A DNA stretch of 37,620 bases, from contig JAMCRJ010000098.1 of NCBI GenBank assembly GCA_023381645.1, positions 1 to 37,620 of the forward strand. The letters run 5' to 3'. Within the stretch, counting starts at the first letter, position 1. Each line of letters begins with the position of its first letter. The position numbers and the translations under genes are program-made. This document shows positions 34,199 to 37,620 of this stretch, piece after piece. The stretch is from Gammaproteobacteria bacterium (GTDB lineage Bacteria; Pseudomonadota; Gammaproteobacteria; Acidithiobacillales; Acidithiobacillaceae). The notes beneath the pieces are model-generated. The model worked only from the letters and a program-made list of their open reading frames with translations, did not search any database and was not told the origin of the DNA.

Positions 34199-34557
34199 CA
34201 CAACGAGGCGTGGTTTGTCGGGGGGATCAGGTACTCTGGTCTGAGGCGCAGATGGCGGACGGTTTTCTCGACCGTTTGCAGGGTTTGCTGGGCAAGGCCG
34301 GGCTCTCTGATCAGCAGGGGTTGTTGCTGACTGCTTGCGGGAGTGTACACACCGCAGGTATGCGTTTCCCCATCGATATCATTTTCCTGGATGCCGACCT
34401 GAAGGTATTGGCGTGCCATTCGCGTGTCAGGCCATGGCGGTTCAAATCCTGCCGGGGCGCCCGCATGACGCTGGAGGTGGCGGCAGGCGGCGTTGAACGT
34501 CATGGGGTGGCTTTGGGACAGTGTCTTACGTGGCGGGCTGCATCATTGCGGCCTTGA
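34195..34557 (+). CDS. DUF192 family protein
   Basis: A 120-residue DUF192 protein: RLQGLLGKAGL, the conserved SVHTAGMRFPIDIIFLDAD core and a C-terminal VAAGGVERHGVALGQCL. DUF192 function is unknown; many members are exported, but this one has no signal peptide. It starts at TTG 34195, overlapping the tadC stop (TTGA), with GGAAGG upstream. Translational coupling to tadC suggests a role in Tad assembly. Confidence 0.8.
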   Translation: MTQRGVVCRGDQVLWSEAQMADGFLDRLQGLLGKAGLSDQQGLLLTACGSVHTAGMRFPIDIIFLDADLKVLACHSRVRPWRFKSCRGARMTLEVAAGGVERHGVALGQCLTWRAASLRP

Positions 34558-34568
34558 CTGATTTGAAT

Positions 34569-34620
34569 AGGCCAGAGGACTGCAACGGGATTCCGTGGTT
34601 TCCCGGATCGGAGGGCCTTT
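34569..34620 (+). terminator. Possible terminator after the tadB-tadC-DUF192 unit
   Basis: Nested inverted repeats AGGCC (34569-34573)/GGCCT (34614-34618) and CGGGA (34586-34590)/TCCCG (34601-34605) end in TTT. The stems are interrupted and the T-tract is short, so the call is weak. It lies 12 bases after the DUF192 stop. Confidence 0.3.
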
Positions 34621-34696
34621 CTGGTATTCTGTGCGGACCTGTACCGTGCCCGTGAAGACAGTCGCTGGACACCGGGGACCGCGAGGTGCCTTTTCC

Positions 34697-34738
34697 TTGC
34701 TCAAGATCAAGGAATGGCTGTAAAAATTGTCCAATAAT
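34697..34738 (+). promoter_or_regulatory. FNR/ANR-type class II promoter
   Basis: TTGCT-CAAG-ATCAA (34697-34710) differs from the FNR consensus TTGAT-N4-ATCAA at one base. If its centre is at -41.5, the start is at 34745 and the -10 should be 34733-34738, which reads AATAAT (five of six). The exact spacing supports an oxygen-responsive promoter for the small ORF and membrane protein downstream. Confidence 0.5.
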
Positions 34739-34771
34739 GCATGGACGTTAGCTTGATTGGGGACCTGTGCC

Positions 34772-34867
34772 ATGTATGTCGTCTTACACCAGTGCCGGCG
34801 TGCCGATGCGTTCCTCGCGGCCGAAAGTCTTCTGTATGACGCCGGGCGCCGCGCGGGCGGGATCTAG
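34772..34867 (+). CDS. Possible 31-residue leader peptide
   Basis: A short ORF from ATG 34772 to TAG 34865-34867, starting MYVVLHQCRRADAFLAAESL, with GGGGA eight bases upstream. It begins 27 bases after the predicted transcription start and ends four bases before the ATG of the membrane protein, so it could couple translation. No similarity recognised. The ~310-base gap between the DUF192 gene and 34872 otherwise holds only the regulatory sites listed. Weak call. Confidence 0.3.
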   Translation: MYVVLHQCRRADAFLAAESLLYDAGRRAGGI

Positions 34868-34871
34868 CGCA

Positions 34872-35381
34872 ATGGCGAGGGATGAGCGTCGGCCGACCTG
34901 GGCCCTATTCCTGCTCCTCGGCGTGGTGTTGACGGTGACGCTGCAACTCGTCTCGGGTTTGCTCCTGGCCTTGGGCTGGATCTGGCTTCTGCCCTTCCAC
35001 ATCATCGACGGTCTGGTTGCCGCGCTTTTCCTCGCCGGTGAATGGTCCTGGCTCCTTGGCTATGGGGCGGGTCGGCGGAGTGCGGCGCGGATCTTTCTAT
35101 TTTCGGCGACGACACGGCGGCGGGTCGCTCGCCAGTGGCGCAATTTGGGGCGCGACGGCACTCCCCTGCGCGAGGGGTTGGACGCCGCCGTGGCGGGGAT
35201 CTTTCTGCTCCTGGCGAGTGTCACCGTGATCCTGGGTATTTTGCTGTGGCGGGGAGCGGGAGATCTTTTGCCCTGGCACCGCAGCCTGGCCGCTTTTCTG
35301 TTGTTGTTGTGGGTACTGCATCTGGCGTTCAGCATCATCGATCATTGGCCGCGTCGGCGCCGCAACGGCGTGTCTCCATGA
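34872..35381 (+). CDS. Four-helix membrane protein, possibly b-type haem
   Basis: A 169-residue protein with about four hydrophobic segments (LFLLLGVVLTVTLQLVSGLLLA, FHIIDGLVAALFLAGEW, AAVAGIFLLLASVTVILGILL and AAFLLLLWVLHLAFSII). His residues in helices 2 and 4 (FHIIDG, WHRSLAAF, VLHLAFS) recall cytochrome b561-like or DUF4405-type proteins, but the match is not strong. The start is taken as ATG 34872; the frame is open from 34767, but upstream residues look non-coding. The FNR-like promoter upstream fits a respiratory role. It converges with the GcvH-like gene. Confidence 0.6.
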   Translation: MARDERRPTWALFLLLGVVLTVTLQLVSGLLLALGWIWLLPFHIIDGLVAALFLAGEWSWLLGYGAGRRSAARIFLFSATTRRRVARQWRNLGRDGTPLREGLDAAVAGIFLLLASVTVILGILLWRGAGDLLPWHRSLAAFLLLLWVLHLAFSIIDHWPRRRRNGVSP

Positions 35382-35424
35382 GCCAATTCCGGGCAGCCGG
35401 TTCGTAAGCTTCCGCGCTGTCGCC

Positions 35425-35871
35425 TTAGTCGGAACAGCGCATGCATTGCACGTCGTAGCGCTTGATCCAGGCCTGGAGCGCCGCGACGGCATCCGGCCCG
35501 GTATGGAGGCGCTCCAGGGCCGTGGCCGGATCATCAGGCCGCACCCGTGCGATCCAGGCATCGCCGTAGGGGTCGATGTTGATGAGATGGGGATTTTCCA
35601 GCAATGTGTCGTTGCGCGCTATCACCGACCCGGCAAAAGGCACCGGCACGCCGCCGGCCCATTTGCCGCTCTCCAGGGTGGCCACGTGTCGACCGGCCTC
35701 CAGGTGGGTGCCCACCTTTTTGATGCGGGCCTTTTGCAGGCGCCCCGACATCGTCTGGGCCGGATCGGTGACGCCGATGGTGAAGGTGCCATCCTCTTCG
35801 GGACGTGCCCAGACATAGTCCAGATCATAATGGAGGTCTTCCGGCAACTGACAGCCTTGAAACTCACTCAT
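35425..35871 (-). CDS. GcvH/LbpA-like lipoyl carrier protein
   Basis: A 148-residue lipoyl-domain protein of the glycine-cleavage H family. It has DLHYDLDYVWARPEEDGTFT, GVTDPAQTMSGRLQKARIKK and the lipoylation site VATLESGKW with Lys70, followed by VPFAGSVIARN. The C-terminus ends QCMRCSD, a Cys-x-x-Cys tail absent from ordinary GcvH. No gcvT or gcvP is nearby. In sulfur oxidisers, similar proteins (LbpA) serve the sHdr pathway, but no hdr genes are here, so the role is open. The ATG at 35871 has GGGAG upstream and overlaps the hemerythrin stop by 8 bases. Confidence 0.8.
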   Translation of the reverse strand: MSEFQGCQLPEDLHYDLDYVWARPEEDGTFTIGVTDPAQTMSGRLQKARIKKVGTHLEAGRHVATLESGKWAGGVPVPFAGSVIARNDTLLENPHLINIDPYGDAWIARVRPDDPATALERLHTGPDAVAALQAWIKRYDVQCMRCSD

Positions 35872-36325
35872 GCCCTTTCTCCCTTTGTCCATCCGCCATC
35901 CGCTGCGCTGCGGCGGCGCCGTGATCCGGCATGGCGTCCGCCAGATGGGGATAGAGTTCCGCCTCCTCCCTGGCGTCATGCTGCTTGAGAATGGTCTGCA
36001 CCGTGCTCAGGAAGTCGTTGAACTCCTCGGCATCCCGCGCCTCTATGGCCTCGGCCATCTCTTGAAAGAACACCCGCAGGTCCTGATGCCCTTTGCGCAG
36101 CAGGGCCGTCAGGGCATGCTCGCCGTCGCCCTCCAGCGCTTCGAATGCGGGAAACAGCATCGTTTCCTCCACGAACATATGTCCCTCCACGATGCCGCGA
36201 CGAAACTGTTCCAACAGCCCTGCAGCATCTTGCCATCGACTTTCTTGCACGGCGGTAGCGCAGGCTTCCAGAAGCGCATCCAGCCGTTCATGGTCGTGTT
36301 GCATGATCTGATCTATGCTACTCAC
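35864..36325 (-). CDS. Hemerythrin HHE-domain protein
   Basis: A 153-residue four-helix di-iron protein: HDHERLD near residue 10, HMFVEETMLFPAFE, GHQDLRVFF and KQHDAREEAELYPHL provide the His/Glu ligands. Such proteins bind or sense O2, NO or iron. The start is GTG 36325 with AAGGAGA six bases upstream. It overlaps the GcvH-like gene, so both are co-expressed. It diverges from the thioredoxin-like gene. Confidence 0.9.
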   Translation of the reverse strand: MSSIDQIMQHDHERLDALLEACATAVQESRWQDAAGLLEQFRRGIVEGHMFVEETMLFPAFEALEGDGEHALTALLRKGHQDLRVFFQEMAEAIEARDAEEFNDFLSTVQTILKQHDAREEAELYPHLADAMPDHGAAAAQRMADGQREKGHE

Positions 36326-36405
36326 GGTGCTCTCCTTTTGAGTGCGGAACGGGTAAAACGGTTACCAAGGCTCATCATAGCCCAATGTCGCCAGAGAGGT
36401 CGGAA

Positions 36406-36648
36406 ATGAAAGTGCAACTGTTGGTGTCGAAATGGTGCCCCACCTGCCCACAGGCAGAAAAAATCTGGGCAGAAGCCGCACAAAAATTACCCATGGACCT
36501 GCAGATTCTGGATGTCGCTGAACGGGATGGTCGCGAGGTCGTCAGCCGACTGCGCATCAAAACCGTCCCGGCGGTGGTGGTGGATGGCACCTTGAAAGCC
36601 GTGGGCGTCCAGCCGTTAGGTGACGTTTTGAAATTGCTCGGCGCCTGA
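36406..36648 (+). CDS. Small thioredoxin-fold protein
   Basis: An 80-residue protein with beta strand VQLLVSKW, active-site Cys-Pro-Thr-Cys (WCPTCP, Cys11 and Cys14), DVAERDGREVVSRLRI and the cis-proline segment KTVPAVVVDG. The size and layout fit minimal thioredoxin/glutaredoxin-like proteins (MTH895 or similar) with a redox role. The ATG at 36406 follows GAGAGG; an in-frame ATG at 36385 would add seven residues. Confidence 0.82.
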   Translation: MKVQLLVSKWCPTCPQAEKIWAEAAQKLPMDLQILDVAERDGREVVSRLRIKTVPAVVVDGTLKAVGVQPLGDVLKLLGA

Positions 36649-36734
36649 CGCGCTTGGAAGCGGGGCACCGAGGGCGTTGATCGCAGTGAAGGCCTCGACG
36701 ATGAGAAAGTGACATTGCTCCATGAAGGGCGCTA

Positions 36735-36764
36735 TTGCAATGAATCAATGAAAGTACGTATATT
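36735..36764 (+). promoter_or_regulatory. Likely sigma-70 promoter of the Cys-rich protein gene
   Basis: TTGCAA (36735-36740), 18 bases, TATATT (36759-36764). It predicts a start near 36771 and a leader of about 105 bases to the ATG at 36876. Confidence 0.5.
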
Positions 36765-36795
36765 GCACAAGCATTATTTAATCTGAAGGAGGGAG

Positions 36796-36835
36796 CAGGG
36801 TAAACCCGGTATTGGCTCGGGATACCTTGGCCCTG
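36796..36835 (+). other. Foldable 5' leader before the Cys-rich protein gene
   Basis: CAGGG (36796-36800) pairs with CCCTG (36831-36835), enclosing a hairpin GGTAT (36808-36812)/ATACC (36822-36826). An alternative small hairpin GGGTAAACCC (36798-36807) would compete with the outer stem. A Shine-Dalgarno-like GGAGGG just before it has no start codon after it. The element may be a cis-regulatory RNA; it matches no class that I recognise. Confidence 0.3.
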
Positions 36836-36875
36836 AATACGCTCAGCATTTCTTTAACCGAAAAGGAGCATTACC

Positions 36876-37157
36876 ATGTCCTGCTGTGATCGCACCATCA
36901 AGGATGTCAGCACCGTGCAAAAAACGGCCGAGGGTGTAGCCGTACACGTCGACAACTCGGTAGAGGCCAAAAAGGTCTTTGCCATCGTGGAAAACTGCCA
37001 GACCGGTCAATGCGACTGCATGAGCACTGAAACCAAAGCCAAGGTGACGGGTATGGAGGTGGTTCAGGGAGAGAACGGCACCCAGATCCATATTGCGGGA
37101 GACCTGAGTCCGGAAGAAATCACCGCAGCCATGGCACGTTCCACGAAAACGCTCTGA
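36876..37157 (+). CDS. Small Cys-containing protein, unknown function
   Basis: A 93-residue soluble protein starting MSCCDRTIKDVSTVQK. The Cys pairs (CC near the start, then NCQTGQCDCMS at about 40-50) could bind a metal or act in redox. No signal peptide. The ATG at 36876 follows AAGGAG. Upstream lie a sigma-70-like promoter and a foldable leader, so it has its own transcript. The C-terminal DLSPEEITAAMARST is helical. I do not recognise a family; a metal-related role is only inferred from the cysteines. Confidence 0.7.
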   Translation: MSCCDRTIKDVSTVQKTAEGVAVHVDNSVEAKKVFAIVENCQTGQCDCMSTETKAKVTGMEVVQGENGTQIHIAGDLSPEEITAAMARSTKTL

Positions 37158-37333
37158 GGAACGGTGACCTAAGGGCGGGGCTGGAGACGCTCCCGTCTGC
37201 GTACGACATGATCGGCCAGCCAGGCTCCGACGAGATAGCAGAGAGACCGGGAGAGTTGCGAAAACCACGGAGGCGGGATCCACCTGTTCGATGCTTCCGC
37301 TCCTCGGGGAAGCGAGTTGAGAGAGTGGGCGCA

Positions 37334-37620
37334 TCATTGCATCCTGTGCCGGAAGAGCCAGGCGGCAGCACTCATGGAGAAAATCGCGATAAGCGCCAGG
37401 GGCCAGTATTGCGACCAGAGCATGGGCATATTGTCCCCCTCCAGAAACACCCCGCGCACGATCACCAGAAAATAGCGCATGGGGTTGATATAAGTCAGAT
37501 CCTGCACCAGTTCCGGCATATTGGCGATAGGGGTGGCGAATCCCGAGAGGATAATGGCGGGTACCAGAAAGAGGAACACGCCCAGCAGTCCTTGCTGCTG
37601 GGTCACTGCCAGTGAGGAGA
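37334..37620 (-). CDS. ABC-2 type transporter permease, C-terminal part (runs off right edge)
   Basis: The last 95 codons of an ABC-2 permease of the YhhJ/YbhR type. It reads SSLAVTQQQGLLGVFLFLVP, then AIILSGFATPIANMP and YINPMRYFLVIVRGVFLEG, the conserved end of this family. Hydrophobic segments include LLGVFLFLVPAIILSGF and WPLALIAIFSMSAAAWLF. The frame stays open to base 37620, so the gene continues outside; a GTG at 37606 is internal. Usually it pairs with an ATPase and an HlyD-like protein, not visible here. The 176-base gap to the Cys-rich protein gene shows nothing clear. Confidence 0.88.
   Translation of the reverse strand, partial: SSLAVTQQQGLLGVFLFLVPAIILSGFATPIANMPELVQDLTYINPMRYFLVIVRGVFLEGDNMPMLWSQYWPLALIAIFSMSAAAWLFRHRMQ

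Noticed and set aside
37137..37163. CGTTCC/GGAACG inverted repeat at the end of the Cys-rich protein gene as a terminator
   Set aside because: Six-base stem, 15-base loop, overlaps the stop codon and has no T-tract.

Overview
The window reads as a chromosomal segment of a GC-rich Gram-negative proteobacterium. An Acidithiobacillus-type organism is my inference, from the combination of an Anbu operon, ntrBC, ispB, uup, a family-4 uracil-DNA glycosylase, a free-standing GcvH-like lipoyl carrier and a Tad pilus locus. Nothing in the window proves the genus. No phage, insertion sequence or CRISPR array was seen.

Layout. (1) 1-3744, minus strand: an Anbu (proteasome-like peptidase) operon reading Anbu, circularly permuted ATP-grasp, alpha-E protein, then a transglutaminase-like protein cut by the left edge. 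(2) 3745-6543, plus: ntrB-ntrC, preceded by a textbook NtrC-binding palindrome and a sigma-54 -24/-12 promoter. (3) 6633-13657, plus: a membrane-anchored TPR-like protein, ispB, tRNA-Pro(CGG) with a terminator, a PP0621-like small protein, an O-antigen-ligase/Wzy-like membrane protein, an FtsI-type transpeptidase and two small membrane proteins. (4) 13654-17081: ABC-F ATPase Uup and a DUF4870 protein (minus), then family-4 uracil-DNA glycosylase (plus). (5) 17144-34557: a Tad/Flp pilus island. A long minus-strand gene train runs from the Flp prepilin at 29914 through a TadG-like protein, TadE-like pseudopilins, a hidden 55-residue Flp-type peptide, RcpC, RcpA and FHA-TadA to a TadE-like protein. 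It ends in three unusual secreted proteins with LprI-like N-terminal modules, one fused to a pesticin-type muramidase and one to a thioredoxin fold. An OmpA-type protein and a LuxR-type regulator lie just beyond (minus). TadB, TadC and a DUF192 protein are transcribed divergently (plus). (6) 34558-37620: a small membrane protein behind a likely FNR-type promoter, a GcvH-like/hemerythrin pair, a small thioredoxin-fold protein, an unknown Cys-rich protein with a foldable leader, and the C-terminus of an ABC-2 permease.

How it works together. In the Tad island, TadA, TadB and TadC form the inner-membrane motor, RcpA the outer-membrane secretin and RcpC its partner. Flp and the TadE/G-like proteins are the fibre and minor components. 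No prepilin peptidase (TadV), TadZ/CpaE or RcpB/CpaD is visible, so these must lie elsewhere or be replaced. The LprI-muramidase, LprI-thioredoxin and third LprI-like protein at the end of the train could open or protect peptidoglycan for the pilus, or could be antibacterial effectors. This is the least explained and most interesting part of the window. The flp promoter region carries four copies of an ATGGTGyTCT-like repeat, one covering the -35 position of a consensus TATAAT, which suggests an activator-dependent switch for the island.
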